In this document: piece by piece, positions 45,006 through 57,217 of the stretch
Position numbering within the stretch: the first letter of the stretch is position 1
Layout: each line of letters starts with the position of its first letter
Origin: Rhynchospora pubera
Taxonomy: Eukaryota; Streptophyta; Magnoliopsida; Poales; Cyperaceae
DNA length: 64,000 nt
Direction of reading: 5' to 3'
Assembly (NCBI GenBank): GCA_028095005.1
Contig: CM051463.1
Coordinates: 66,130,251-66,194,250, forward strand
The notes under the pieces: model-generated
Databases searched by the model: none
What the model was told of the DNA's origin: nothing
Seen by the model: the letters and a program-made list of their open reading frames with translations, nothing else
Translations under genes and position numbers: made by a program

Positions 45006-47067
45006 CTACAACAATTATCGAATTTAAAGGTCAATTAGTTTTATGTTTTTAGTTTTAACAAAAGTAAAACTTTCACTACACTTTTAAAGTCCCTAAGTAT
45101 AGTGATTTCCAAGACCCCTATTTTCATCAAAATGGACCTGCTATGGCACGTCATCCAAAATGATTAGATAAGGTAGGTTCTCCAACCAATCATCTTACCA
45201 TGACTCTTGGTTCGCATAAGCGAACTTCGCCCCGATGTCCAAACTCTAGTTGGGTCCATCGAAAAGTCACTTCTCACTATTTGCTCCTTGCAAATCTTAG
45301 CTATTTGCACCCCGACTACCGAATTGGCAATCATGACGTCCGCTTGGGCGGACCGCGCCATGAGTGACAATCGGCGTGAAGGGGATAGAGAGAAGGAGGG
45401 CGATTTAACTTATTCGTTTTAGTTTGGGACAAACAATTCATATGACACTTTGTTTGGTGGTCGTGTAAGCATACACCCATACCTAACCTAACAAAATAAT
45501 CATATAAGCATCTCATAGTTGTGGGTTTGTATGGCTCCCGCTTGCATTAGTTTCGCCACATCGTCCATGGAGCAAAACTAATCTAATACTTGCCCTCCCA
45601 CTAAATTCTATAAGGATCTAAATCCTATATAAAATAAAGGTGCAAAATACATGTGAAAACATCCTATTCCCATCCTAACCTTAGGGGCATGCAAGCCTCA
45701 CAAGTTACATCAAAAATTAATCAACAAATTAATTAATTAATGTCACCAAAGGCCGCATTACAAACATTCACACATGCATTCATTACAACCACAAGGCATT
45801 GAGTCTTGAGCCATACTAAACCCACTATCCACCTACAAAACAAAGTTAGCACATACAAGAACTTTGTTTCCAATTAACGATTTTCAAGCATCTTTGCGTA
45901 TCGTTTGCCATAAGTAAATTCCGTGTACAAATCCTCAATTTTAAACAACAAAACTTGTTTAAATTCATTTAGAAAGTTCTTTCAACATCCCATAACAGAA
46001 AGGAGATCAAACAAGGAGTTTTCTAATTAATTTCAACTAGTTTGAATACTTAGAAAAACAGTAATTTATTAAAAAACGTAACTAATGGAATCCAATAAAA
46101 ACAAAGGTTTTAGGTCTCCAAAAATTCTCAAATAAATTAATTAAGCTCCTTATCATAGTTGTGATTACCAGTAAAAATTTCAAGAAGAGATCTTACACCA
46201 TCTGGGAGAATCAAAAATGACAAATCTCTTACAAGTGCACGAAACACCGTTATGAGACTTTCAGATTATCCTCTCAACCATTTGGTCTGTTAGACCACCT
46301 TCTAAACAGTTTTTATATATACAATATACATAGAAAAACTAGTTTAGTCTATAGGCTAACTATCTATGAAAAGAAAACCACCAAGTTCAGTTCAAAAAGT
46401 TCGAGTTACAAACTAAACAATCAACAAATTCTGTACTGGAACAGACAGTCGATTGAAAAGTTCTAACCTAGTTGAAGGTCCTAACTTCCACGAAAAATTA
46501 TGAAATTAATTTTCCTGGAATCCTAACTCAAAATAGAACAACTCCATTTAAACAGAATTTTTAAAGGAGTTCTCAGTTGGTACAGTTTATTAGAACAATC
46601 GATTTGCTCTACAAACTGGATCTGACGAGATCTTCCTTTTCATACTTGAAAACCCACAAATTAATCCAAGTCATGCAACGATTTATACATGCTCAGAAAG
46701 AGCTTCAAGTCCTCTTTAAATCTAGCCATAGAACACTGGTACTTATATTCAAAATATAAATCTTTCAAGCCATTCAAACAGGACAGTGCGAGCAGAAACT
46801 GGTTCTGCGCACTGTCGCCATTTTATTCACAGTAAATCCATACTTATTCAGAAAAAATGTGAATCTAACGTCAAAAGAATCAAAATCCACAGATCTACAA
46901 CTTTCATGTAGATGGAAAAAACTTCCAGAGAACTTATCAAAGCGAAAAACGCGAAACAACACAGAAAATACCATTTCCAGACAGCAAACAAACACATCAT
47001 CTCTACTAATCCGTTAATTAGCCAATTTCTCTTAATTAAGTGTCAAAATAGCTTAAGTACGACCATG
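45006..47067 (-). other. Outer Copia leader region
   Basis: About 2 kb of 5' untranslated sequence between primer site and gag start. No ORF with family resemblance. Its far half closely matches the inner element's leader. Confidence 0.8.
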
Positions 47068-47080
47068 TGCTCTGATACCA
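47068..47080 (-). other. Outer Copia primer binding site (tRNA-iMet)
   Basis: Minus strand TGGTATCAGAGCA, one base from the 5' LTR. Confidence 0.95.
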
Positions 47081-47081
47081 C

Positions 47082-48843
47082 TGTTAGTTTAGTGCACAAT
47101 TTTAATTTTTCAAGGATAATTACTATTAATTACCCATAACTAAGCATGCACACACATAGGAACTAGTATTAAGCTATTCGCACAAGAGAAAAGGGTTCAA
47201 AGATGTACCTCCCTTGATATCGTAACCAAGGGGATTTGAACCGCGGCTAGGATCGAGGTGGTGGTTGCTCTTTCGGCCTCCTTGTCGAATCTCCTCGAGT
47301 CCACTTGGTATTAACCAAATCCTCAACAAGTTATGCTAGTAACTTGGAGGAAATGCCTAATCCCTAGCTTTCCCAATCTTCTAGCAAATCAACAAAGGAA
47401 TTTGAGGAAGAGAGGGGGCTCAACACATGAGCTAATGGAGAGGGAGAAGAGGGGAGGCGCCGGCCACAAGAGGAGGGGGCGGCTAGGGTTTGTGGGAGGA
47501 GAGAGAGAGGGGAATTTGCTACCATATACCCCTTTATATAGAGCACAAACCCTACCTACCTCACACCATCAAATTACAACTTTGCCACCCACCTACCACC
47601 TGTCATGGCCGGCCACATTATGGGCCCTTTATGGGCTATGTGCTTTGCCTCTTGGGTCCACTTAATCAACTATTAAATAGCCCTTCTTGTTGCTCCCAAT
47701 TTGACTCCCTATTGGGCCTTTAATTAACTATTTAATTAAAGCCCTATAATTTGCATATGTGTTGAAATAAATAATTATTAACTTAATAATAATTATTTAG
47801 GGATTAGATAATGCATTAATTTATTTCTATATGATCCCTTTGATTTAATTAATTATAACGGTCTACAACGCTATTTAATTAATTAATCAACTCATCATAT
47901 TTTGCAATACCAATTATTACAAATAAATAAATAATGCAAGCATGGTTAAAACACCAATTCTGTGTGACCCTTTGAGGATTTATGCTACGTTGGACATGGA
48001 GTTAAATCGCTATTTAATTCCAATAATCATAAGCGGTATCTAGCAACACGTTATGATTCCCAATTCGCATAAATAATGTACAGCTACAATATTTCAATCC
48101 TGCATAAGAGAATAAAAGTATATCTCTATTTTGATTCCTATGCCTCACGATATCATCGTATAATCCAAGATAGGAATGTGTCATTCTTGCAGATTATACG
48201 TTTCTTGATCTAGAGATAATTGTATCAGTTGCTAGCAAACAATCTATCTCCATCAAGGGGCCCAAACAGATATCGTCACTCACTAAGTGAATTAATGAGG
48301 GACATACGGTTTTCTTGACTATTTAGCTTTTCCCCGCACAATTCAAGAGAACATAAATAACGTCCGTATAGCAGCCCTTATCGGGAATCAGCGGTAGACG
48401 ATATTTATTGAACCTATCCTCATGTGGAAAAGATAAATATCTCAAACTTAGAATCAAAATCATAACGAAATAAATAATGACACCAAAACACAATCCATAT
48501 ATTTATTTCGTTGGGTCATGTCCTGTACTATGTTCAATTAACATAAACATATGCAATTAAGTTGGTTACTCTTAACCTGTGATTTATAGAACTTAATCAA
48601 CACTTAACTTGCATACTAATCTTATTGATAATTAATGTTCCTTGTTAATTATCAAGATTATGGACGCTTTAGATTTATTGTTGTCATTTACTACTAAATG
48701 AAACACAGTGTTCTATAATTCAGATCCTCAACCTGAATGAACTTTCAACACATAAATCAAGGAACAAATGATATAAAATCATCCATAACATAAAATCATA
48801 GAAGTAGCCAAATATGATTGGCTTCTAGGACATATCTCTAACA
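47082..48843 (-). repeat. Outer Copia 5' LTR
   Basis: 1762 bp, followed by target duplication GTAAG at 48844-48848. U3 lies at the high-coordinate side. Confidence 0.96.
47531..47541 (-). promoter_or_regulatory. Putative TATA box of the outer Copia 5' LTR
   Basis: Minus strand CTATATAAAGG about 450 bp from the inner LTR edge, the best core-promoter match in the LTR. Confidence 0.6.
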
Positions 48844-49208
48844 GTAAGACCGTAAAATTGTATTTTTTAATTTAAATAATAAAAAGACTTAATTTTTTGT
48901 ATGTCCTCCAATTTTTTCCTATTTGTTTATTTCTTCCTCTATTATTGTATATTTTCTATTTGCCACTAAATTCTTCAAAATGATTTCTTATTTGTCCTTC
49001 AACTTAACCATACATTATTAACTATAGTTATCTTATAAAAAAAACTGAAAATTAATTGCCAATTCAATTAAAATGACAGAAATACCCCTAAACTATATTT
49101 CGTTTTCTTCATTTTTCCCTTCCTTGCTTGGGAATATTTTCCCGCTAACGAAAGTGAAGACCGATATTGTGTTTATTGTATAGTAGACTAGTACTCTATT
49201 ACATTTAA

Positions 49209-49404
49209 GGCTGTGTTTGGATGGTGGGAAATGAGAAGAAGGAATAAGGAATAAGGAATTTTTTTCAATAAATTTATTCCTAACCATCCAAACTTTTCAC
49301 AAAAGTTACACACTTTCCAATAAATTTACCTCTTCCCAATAAATTCCTTCCCTTCTTCATTCTTCCTTCTTCCTACCTTATTCTCAACACATCCAAACGG
49401 AGCC
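49209..49404. mobile_element. PIF/Harbinger-like MITE, copy 1
   Basis: Ends GGCTGTGTTTGGATG and, inverted, GGCTCCGTTTGGATG; flanked by TAA on both sides. The interior is a near hairpin of GGAATAAGG-type words. A second copy of high similarity is at 58131-58319. Confidence 0.9.
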
Positions 49405-49518
49405 TAAAGAAATGAAGACCGATATCAACTAATGGAGGGGACACAATATTTACCAGAATATCAAGTTTGCTCCAGATGACAATATAGAGCATAGAAATGA
49501 AACCATACTGGAAACTAA

Positions 49519-49706
49519 GGCCCTGATCAAAATCTCATTTTTTTTTAACATGGGATTTCATTTCATTTCACTTCGTTGGAAAATTCTTGATCAAAATGAA
49601 CGGATTTGGTGTTATTTGGTTAGAATTCCTATGTAATTAGATCCAACGAAATCCTATGAAATCAATTGAATTGAAATCTCGTGAAAAAACCATTTTGATC
49701 AAGGCC
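49519..49706. mobile_element. PIF/Harbinger-like MITE, second family
   Basis: Ends GGCCCTGATCAAAAT and, inverted, GGCCTTGATCAAAAT; flanked by TAA (49516-49518 and 49707-49709). Further inverted similarity inside (GGATTTCATTTCATTTCA against TGAAATCAATTGAATTGAAATC). 188 bp, non-coding. Confidence 0.88.
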
Positions 49707-49865
49707 TAATTCAAAGTGGATTACTGGAAATAAAAAGTTCAGAGTGCAGACTGAAAATGTGACTAAAGGACACTACAACCATTATGAAACAGCCGGACTT
49801 GCATTAATAAGAAGAGGCCAATTTTAAAAGATAAAAATAAACTTCATGAGTACAAAGTTTAAAAG

Positions 49866-50183
49866 TCAGTAATAGAACATGAACGGCAAAGAAAATACAA
49901 TAAAATATGACATGAACTGCAGCCTACCGGCCGGTCCTTCATCATAATAACTACATCTTTGCCTTTTTGAGCTCGAGGACCCTTCATTACATAAACGGCT
50001 AGATGAATTTATTTTGTCGGATCTAAATATGCAGAAACAATTGACTTTAATTTTCCTATTTGTTTTATTTTTTTCAATAGAACCCATTCGCTGGAATGTA
50101 CGAAATCCTTTTGGTGAAACACGACAGAAGAGGTACAGCAGATAGAGATTGTTAATCATTAGCGGGAAAATATTTCGGAGCAA
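49866..50183 (-). other. Interior of the Mutator-like element, possible captured fragment
   Basis: A minus-strand frame of 105 codons starts in the element's inverted arm and continues into unique sequence with a Ser-rich, basic stretch (EGSSSSKRQRCSYYDEGPAG) followed by a hydrophobic tail. The unique part reads like the end of a gene and could be a captured host fragment. I do not recognise the source. Confidence 0.3.
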
Positions 50184-50250
50184 GGAAGAGAAAAACGGAG
50201 AATGATTAACGGGAAAATATTTCGGAGCAAGGAAGAGAAAAACGGAGAAA
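50157..50250. repeat. Two-copy tandem duplication in the right inverted arm
   Basis: A unit of about 46 bp (containing GGGAAAATATTTCGGAGCAA) occurs twice head to tail. The left arm has one copy in diverged form. Confidence 0.85.
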
Positions 50251-52577
50251 ACGTAATATAGTTTAGGGGTATTTCTATCATTTTAATTGAATTGGGAATT
50301 AATTTTCAGTTTTTTTATAAGATAACTATAGTTTATAATGTGTTAAGTTGAAGGACAAATAAGAAGTCATTTTGAAGAGTTTACTGACAAATAAAAAATA
50401 CATAAGAGTAGAAGGAGAAATAAATAAATAAATAAGAATTAAAGAGGCATACAAAAAATTAAGCCGAATAAAAAAGAGTAGAATTTGTTTTCTGAAATTT
50501 TATATGTAGAGACTAAAGACCATATATACCGGCTAATAAAAAGTCTGTCATAATGATGGAAGTTCTTAATTCAATAAAAAAGTTAAAAGAAGGTCTGTCC
50601 ATGTCTATCTAAATAACACGTTTTTGCAAGTTGCATGCATCGGTTTGGTATCATATCTAGACCTGTCAAACGTTAGTAACATTAACGGAAATCCCCTCTT
50701 ACGTTTAATGTTACGTTAATGTGACGGAATAGAATTATGTAACGTTTAACGTTTCATTTAATAAACGTAAAGCTTTTTCCTTCCGCTTAATGTTACGTGT
50801 ACATTGACGGAAGAAACGTTAATAACGTTAGAAATTGGCTTCCGTTTTTTCCTCCAATCAAGTTACCAAAAACAGTTTAAAAACTGTATCAACTAACATA
50901 GAAAATTTGCAAGTTTAAAACCAATTAATACGGCAGCCAAACATATCTCAACATAGCAAATAAAATGTACTAAAGAGGTCAAAAATACATCTCAAGTAAG
51001 CAAGCAAGCCAAACAGTGAACTAGAGCATTACATAAACTGAGAGCACATTAACTACTTGGAATCTCAACTTTGAATTCAACTCAGAGCATAAACACACAT
51101 AAACTAAGCATATTAACTACTTGGAATCTCAAGCTATTTCCTCAGTTTTTACCAATCTCAGCCAATGGCTAAATAGAAAACCATAAAACACATGAATCAT
51201 CATTGGAGGTCATTGCTTGAGATCCAACTATCTAAGGAGCCAAAGAGTTGCACAAGTGCAGAAATTGTGTACTTGTGCACTTGTTACAACTCCAGGCTTC
51301 AACCACCAAAAAACAACATAATCCATCTTACTCTAACAAGCTAATCCAACTCCAGGCTTCAACCATGCAACTATGCAAGGAGCCAAAGAGCCATAAAGTA
51401 CACAAACACAATTACACAAGTATCTGATGAATCCAACATGCCTTGTAAACATCTAAACATAATGCAAGGCATACAAAATGTTCCAAAATGATTCAGAGTA
51501 CCTCACCAGTCACCAAAGTTCCCACTAACAGTGGGCAGTGCCATCGGCATCCGATGGCGTTTCATCACTTGACCAAAGTACCTCACCAAAGTTCCCACCA
51601 TTTTCTACATTAAGCATAATATAAAGATGCATGTTAGTATATATATGACAGGTACATATGAGTAATATAAACATTAAGCATAATATAAAGATGCCGTACC
51701 TGTGACTAAAGCTCTAAACCAATCTTGAGCACATATGAGAGCCTCAATGCTTTCATCATTTAATGAGCTCCTTATTGGACTTAGAGTTCTACCACTATTA
51801 CTAAACGTAGACTCAGATGCCACAGTGGAGATTGGCACAGCTAGGATGTCTCGAGCAAGCCGAGACAAAATTGGATACTTGGCTGCCTTTAATTTCCACA
51901 TGACAAGATATCAAATGCAACATCCAAGCTGTTTTCATCTAATCCATCGACTAGATATTCCTCTATTTCTGATTTCATAGGATTAGCCCTCTTTTTATTT
52001 TTCATGTAGTCTTTCAATCCAGCCCTTGTGTCACTTTGAGTCTCTCTAGCTGAGGCACTAATATATCAAACACAAAAATTACTCAAGCACACATGACAAG
52101 TAACAGATAATCCAAATAAAGAAAATAGATAACTAAAAATTGCTCAAGCACAATAAACAGATAATGGATGTAAGTAAGTAACCTGCATGCATGGATATGC
52201 ATGTAACTAAAAATTGCTCAAGCACACATCTTATTAGTTGTAATTCATATTTTGGAAACAATAGATAACATGCAGTTTACTATATAATGCAATTTAGATA
52301 GATAACATGAAATGCACATTGTATGCTTGTGAGTTGTGACTGCCAATTTAGATAAATAACAAGTGGAGACTAGAGAGATTACCTCACTTGTTGTGATGAG
52401 CTAAATTTGTTCTTGTGACTGTCTATTGTATGCTTTCTCATAATCCTTGAATAATGCAATAATGCAATTATTCAAGTTGGCCATGAATGTGTCATAGTCA
52501 TTAGGATACATCTCCTTAATGTAATACTCAACAACACCAAGTTTTGATCTCGGATCAAACGCACAAGCAATTGCTAG

Positions 52578-54149
52578 TGTTGGTTAAACATTTTCTCTCG
52601 ATTTGCCGATTTGCAAAACAACACCGAAACCTTTAAACTAACATCTATTTTTAATGCTTTATAGCTAGATTTATTGAAGAATGGATTAAAGCAAGTGTGG
52701 CACTTAGTTTGGAGCTTCAAGAGATTGCTTTTGTCTAGTTAGAGTCAGTAATTAAGGTTTAATTAAACTCTAAACTAATCTCAATCAATTTGCTGGTAAA
52801 ATGCTCAGTTTTTCTGTCCAGCGTCATACAACGCCAGTTGCCGTTACACAACGCTGAGTTAATTCGATTTTAAATTGCAAATTCTCTGACAAGGTTGGAA
52901 CAGCGTTACACAACGCTCAGTAGCGTTGTGCAACGCTAGTTCATTTGTTTTTAAACCAGTTAAATCCATTATTTCCCCTTGTCAGAACGTTATGCAACGC
53001 TAAGTAACGTTACACAACGTTTCCACTCCTATGTTGTGTAACGCTACCCAGCGTTGTACAACGCAGTATGAAACAGGCGACTCTGCATTGCTCAGACATC
53101 GATCTGCATCGATGCTGCATGCATGCTGCCATGTTCCATGCATTGTAGCGTTGTGTAACGCGCTAAACTTCGCTCAGACTTCGCTTTTTCTCTCTGGTCG
53201 CGTAGAGCAACGCTGAATAGCGTTGTGCAACGGCGACGTTGTGTGACGCCAGTCAGCGTCGTATGACGTTCTGACAATGTTGGTTGAGTTTGTCAGTTCT
53301 GCCTTATTCGCTTTCTTGACTTCGTTGTGCAACGCTACCAAGCGTTACACAACGCTCTGACAAGTTCCAACGGAACTGTCGAGCTTTTGCTTTGGATTTT
53401 TGCTGAAGCGTTGTGCAACGCTATACAGCGTTACACAACGCTCTGACAACTCACAACGTTATTGTCTGTGACCGTTTGATTTTTCAACGGCTACTTGGGC
53501 GTTGTACAACGACATATAGCGTTGTATAACGCCAGAGTCTGTTTTGACTGGTCTTTGGAGCTGTTGGCGCCCTCTATATATATGGGGCCTCTTGGAACTG
53601 TTTAGACACTTTTGAAACCTTTGAAACTCCTCCCTTTTGAGCTCCAACCAGTTAGACATTACTCTCTCTTGTGTTTGAGCATTATTTAGCAAAATCATTG
53701 AGATTAGAGTGTGCTAAACCAATCCACTAGTGTTAATTGCTAGATTTGTTGAGTGATTTGGTTAGAGCCTCAATCCCTTGAGTGTTTGAGCTTGTTTAAT
53801 TGAGTTAGGCCAATCCACCTTGAGAGTGATTGTAACAAGGTGATTTGGTTCGAATTTGTAGTCCCGTTCGTGTGGAATTGAACGGAGCGCGCCCATTTCG
53901 AGGTTACGAAACTCCCGGAGACGTACGACTAAGGCTAGCACTTCCTAGCGGGTCGGAACTCCGTAATACATCGCGTGTTCAATTTCTCTCTCTCTTTCTC
54001 TCTTTATTATCTTGCTTTACTTGAATTGCTTGTGCTTTGATTGTTTGAATTAGACCAAGTTTGAATTGAACCAAATTTTGACCATACCGGTTTAGAAATT
54101 CGTTTTTGTGCCTATTCACCCCCCTCTAGGCCTAAATTTAGGGACAACA
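52578..54149 (+). repeat. Solo LTR of a Copia-like element inside the hAT gene
   Basis: TGTTGG...GACAACA ends with perfect 5-bp duplication GCTAG (52573-52577 and 54150-54154). The end zone TATTCACCCCCCTCTAGG is a wording I associate with U5 of SIRE-type Copia elements, which gives plus orientation; a TATA tract (CTCTATATATATGG, about 53571-53584) agrees. Only one LTR is present, so LTR-LTR recombination has removed the rest. Confidence 0.88.
52822..53548. repeat. Array of GCGTTGTGCAACGC palindromes in the solo LTR
   Basis: About eighteen near-palindromic units of 13-16 bp, usually in pairs 6-8 bp apart. Clear pairs: 52902-52940, 52986-53020, 53034-53067, 53216-53270, 53323-53356, 53407-53442 and 53508-53543. 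All lie upstream of or around the TATA tract. Confidence 0.88.
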
Positions 54150-57111
54150 GCTAGCAACATGTTACCACTAGTCCAATACTTGTCCCACTTAGCATACATT
54201 TGTAAACTCATCTTAACTATGAATGGATAGTTAGAATTCCTCATTTTCTTAATGTTTAAACAAACTTCACAGAACTCTGGAAAGAATAAGTTGAGAGTTG
54301 GATACTTTGTCCCACTAAGTGTTAAAGTAGCATCATAAAAAACCTTTAGGCAATCAAGTAAGGCCTTCAATTTGTTCCAATCAAGACCAGCAACTAGCTC
54401 ATGATTTTTATCAAGAACTGAAAACCTTTCAATGGCTTTTCTCAATTCAAATGCTAGTTGCAACATGAGGTAGGTGGAGTTCCACCTTGTTTGAACATCC
54501 CATGCCGGCTTTTTATCGGGGGCCTTTACCTAAAATTGCATACAAATACAAATAATACATCAAGTCTATTCTTGACTAAATAAAATTACATTTAAATAAA
54601 ATTTATTTTGAAAGTAGTTCAACCTGAGCTACAGCTCGCTTGAACTTCTCCATTCTTGACTGTGAGTGACGAATGTACTTCATCGTCTCTCGAATAGTTT
54701 TTATATCACCACCTAATACATCAAGACCATCTTGGACTATAAGATTTAAGACGTGACAACCACACCTTTGGTGGAATAGTTGTCCATCAGCCGGCAATGT
54801 ATCAAGAATGGGTCCACTAAGCAATTCCTTAACACAAGCATCATTAGCACTACTACTATCAGGTACAAGACATAAGGCTTTTTTATCCAAATTCCACAAC
54901 ACTAACTTCTCATATATGGCATCAGCAATATTTTTGCCCGTATGAGGACTTGGCAAAGGACATAATGCAATTATTCTCTTATAAAGTTTCCAACTTTCAT
55001 AAATATAATGACAAGTAAGAGCCATAAAACCTCTATCTCTATCCTTGTTTGACCATAGGTCACTAGTTAAACTAAACTTGCAATCTAACTTGCTAAACAA
55101 ATATACAACATTTCCTTTTCCTCAGCATAAATATTTAGGCAATCAGCCCTAAGTGTATTTCTTGATGGTACTTTAAACTGAGGTTGCAAGTCTCTTAAGA
55201 ATTCTCTCAAAAAATAATGATTCACACAATTAAAAAGGATAGTCATGAGCAACTACCATTCTTGCAAGGCCCTTTCTATATTTCATTTGATTAAATTCCC
55301 ACACATCAAGAGCTGGTGCTGCATTAAAAATAGAAGTACACAATATAATTTACAAGTACACGATATATTTTAAAAATGAAATAAAGGGGAAACACTCAAG
55401 TTGTACCTGTAGTAGTACCAACTTGCAACATTTTCTGTAGAGCATTAAGTTTGTGTCTCATGGCTTTCGGCACCTTTTCGCAAGCCTTTTTAAAATGGTG
55501 CATCAAAGAACCCGTGCCCCTTCCATTCCCCATGTCATAAGTGTGTCCACAGAATTTGCATTTGGCCTCATAAAAGCCATCTTCTTTAGTCTCACCCCTT
55601 ATGAAATACTGCCAATATTTAGAGGTCATTTTTTCTCTTGTTTTCCTCGTTTTGGTGGATTCAGGATCTGTTTGAGGGACTTCAGTTTGAGGGACTTGTG
55701 TTTGAGGGACTTGAGTGTCACCATCAGCTTGTCTAGCTTCATTTTGAACTCTTTGGATTTTCTCTGGAGTGTAATTTGGATCTAATCTAAAGCTACAATA
55801 TAAAAAATAGCAGTCATGTAATATAAACAACTTGTAATATAAAAAAAATATAAGTGTAGCCGTGTAGTTGATAGGTGCAGTTAGTACATGTCCTCAGAGA
55901 GTTCAAGATCTGGTTCAGATGCAGTCTCTGCATTTTCCATTACCAATCTGAAAAAAATACAAGCATTTAAGCATTTAAGTACAAATAAAAAAGTACAAAT
56001 ACAAGCATTTAAGTACAAAAAAAATACAAGCAGTTGCATTTTCTATTAATTAATTATATTAACTCATTAAGTACAAGTATTTTGTATTAACTAATTAAGT
56101 AAAAATGATTTTTATTAACTAAAGAAAAATGTTTTACAAATTATACACGGTTTAATTATTACATGCATTATTTTTTCTGTTAGCATTTAATGACACACAC
56201 TAATTAGCTATCAACACACAATAATTAGCAATTAATGACAGACCAACCCAATGATTAGTTATCAACTATTAACTACACCTATAATGACAAAAAATAATTA
56301 CTTATTAACTACACCTATTAACTACACCTATTAATGACAGAAAATGATTAGTTATTAACTACACCTATTAACTACACCTATTAATGACAAAAAATGATTA
56401 GTTATTAAGTACACCTATTAATGATAGAAAATGATTGGTTATTTATTAAACCTATTAACTACACCTATCATTATCAATTACAACCAAGGCCATTAATTAC
56501 AGGTATTAAATACGGCTGAGTAACTAATCAAGTACCCTGCTTTAGCGCCATTTATTACAGATCAGAACAAAAACAGTAACAAATTTCTGTAATTTTGCCA
56601 AAAAAAATATAACAAACAGTACCAATACAGATCATAACAAACAGTTTGCAAAAAAAATGTAACACAAATTTCTGTAATTTTGCCAAAAGAAAACAGTACC
56701 AAATTTCAGATTTGTTTCTCTTTTCCAAAAAGCGAACCACGATTTGAACAAAAAAAAACAAATGAGAGAAATAGGGTTTGCTAGTGTACCAGAAAGAGGC
56801 AAAGGAGAGGAGGAGTCCGACTAGCCAGTCAGCCACACCTTGCTTTGCAATTCTGCCTTGCTTCCACCTTACCAAGCTTTCCACACCTCTTTAGCGATTC
56901 CTTTCTTTCTCTGACTGGATCTCTTTTTTTCTCTCTCTTTCCTGTCCATTTTTTCCCTTCACGATCCATGTATAAAAGGAATTGAAAGTAAACAATCATG
57001 ATTGCTATTGTTCCCTACTGCCGTGTGATAATGCCACTGTTCAGAGAGAAACAGCGGAAGAGGTGATTGCTGATGAGTGACGAAGGCTTAGGTATTGTTC
57101 TGTGTGGGAGA

Positions 57112-57217
57112 GAGTAAGAGAGAGACAGAGAGAAAGAGAGAGAGAGGAGCAGGTGTGCGAGCAGTGCGAGGGAAGGAGGCGACAGATAGAGAAAGAGAGA
57201 GAGAGAGAGAGAGAGAG
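57112..57217. repeat. GA-rich microsatellite near the hAT 5' end
   Basis: GAGAGA tracts broken by a short unique piece, ending in a run of about ten GA units at 57196-57216. Probably in the promoter or leader of the hAT gene. Confidence 0.85.

Larger units (their letters stand above)
29273..48843 (-). mobile_element. Outer Ty1/Copia LTR retrotransposon, split by a nested element
   Basis: Two 1762-bp LTRs beginning TGTTAG and ending CTAACA, flanked by GTAAG (29268-29272 and 48844-48848). The minus-strand order is 5' LTR 48843-47082, tRNA-iMet primer site, about 2 kb leader, gag-pol beginning at 45005, interruption at 41817-32128 by another element, rest of pol to 31147, purine tract, 3' LTR. 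Domain order gag-PR-INT-RT-RNaseH marks Copia. About five substitutions between LTRs were noticed by eye, so insertion was recent. Without the guest the element is about 9.9 kb. Confidence 0.96.
48886..50465. mobile_element. Mutator-like element with about 250-bp inverted ends
   Basis: The left end GACTTAATTTTTTGTATG and the inverted right end GGCTTAATTTTTTGTATG begin arms that align for roughly 250 bp (48886 to about 49150 against about 50190-50465; shared words include CAACTTAA, AACTATAGTTATCTTAT and CCCCTAAACTATA). Flanks share AATAAAAA (48878-48885; 50467-50474) with a mismatch at the ninth base, as in a worn 9-bp duplication. The interior has two nested MITEs and no transposase, so it is non-autonomous. 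Confidence 0.83.
51674..55940 (-). pseudogene. hAT transposase, broken
   Basis: Minus-strand pieces in order: first exon 55888-55940; second exon 55407-55792 with three VPQT repeats and a BED zinc finger (CKFCGHTYD, then MHHFKKAC); third exon from 55318; hAT core 54603-55100 (LTSDLWSNKDRDRGFMALTCHY, RCGCHVLNLIVQDGL); 54152-54466 (DWNKLKALLDCLKVFYDATLTLS, MYAKWDKYW); 52450-52572 (ACAFDPRSKL); and the C-terminal dimerisation block 51690-51901 (KYPILSRLARDILAVPISTVASESTFS). Lesions: a stop (TAA) near 55233 in the third exon, a shift shortly after it, a further shift near 51900, and a 1.57-kb solo LTR between 52578 and 54149. The gene cannot make a complete transposase. It resembles the plant BED-finger hAT proteins of the RICESLEEPER/DAYSLEEPER kind. 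Confidence 0.9.

Noticed and set aside
52822..53548. Regularly spaced palindromes as a CRISPR array
   Set aside because: The spacers are 6-8 bp or irregular, not 30-40 bp; the host is a plant, and the array lies inside an LTR with its own target duplication.
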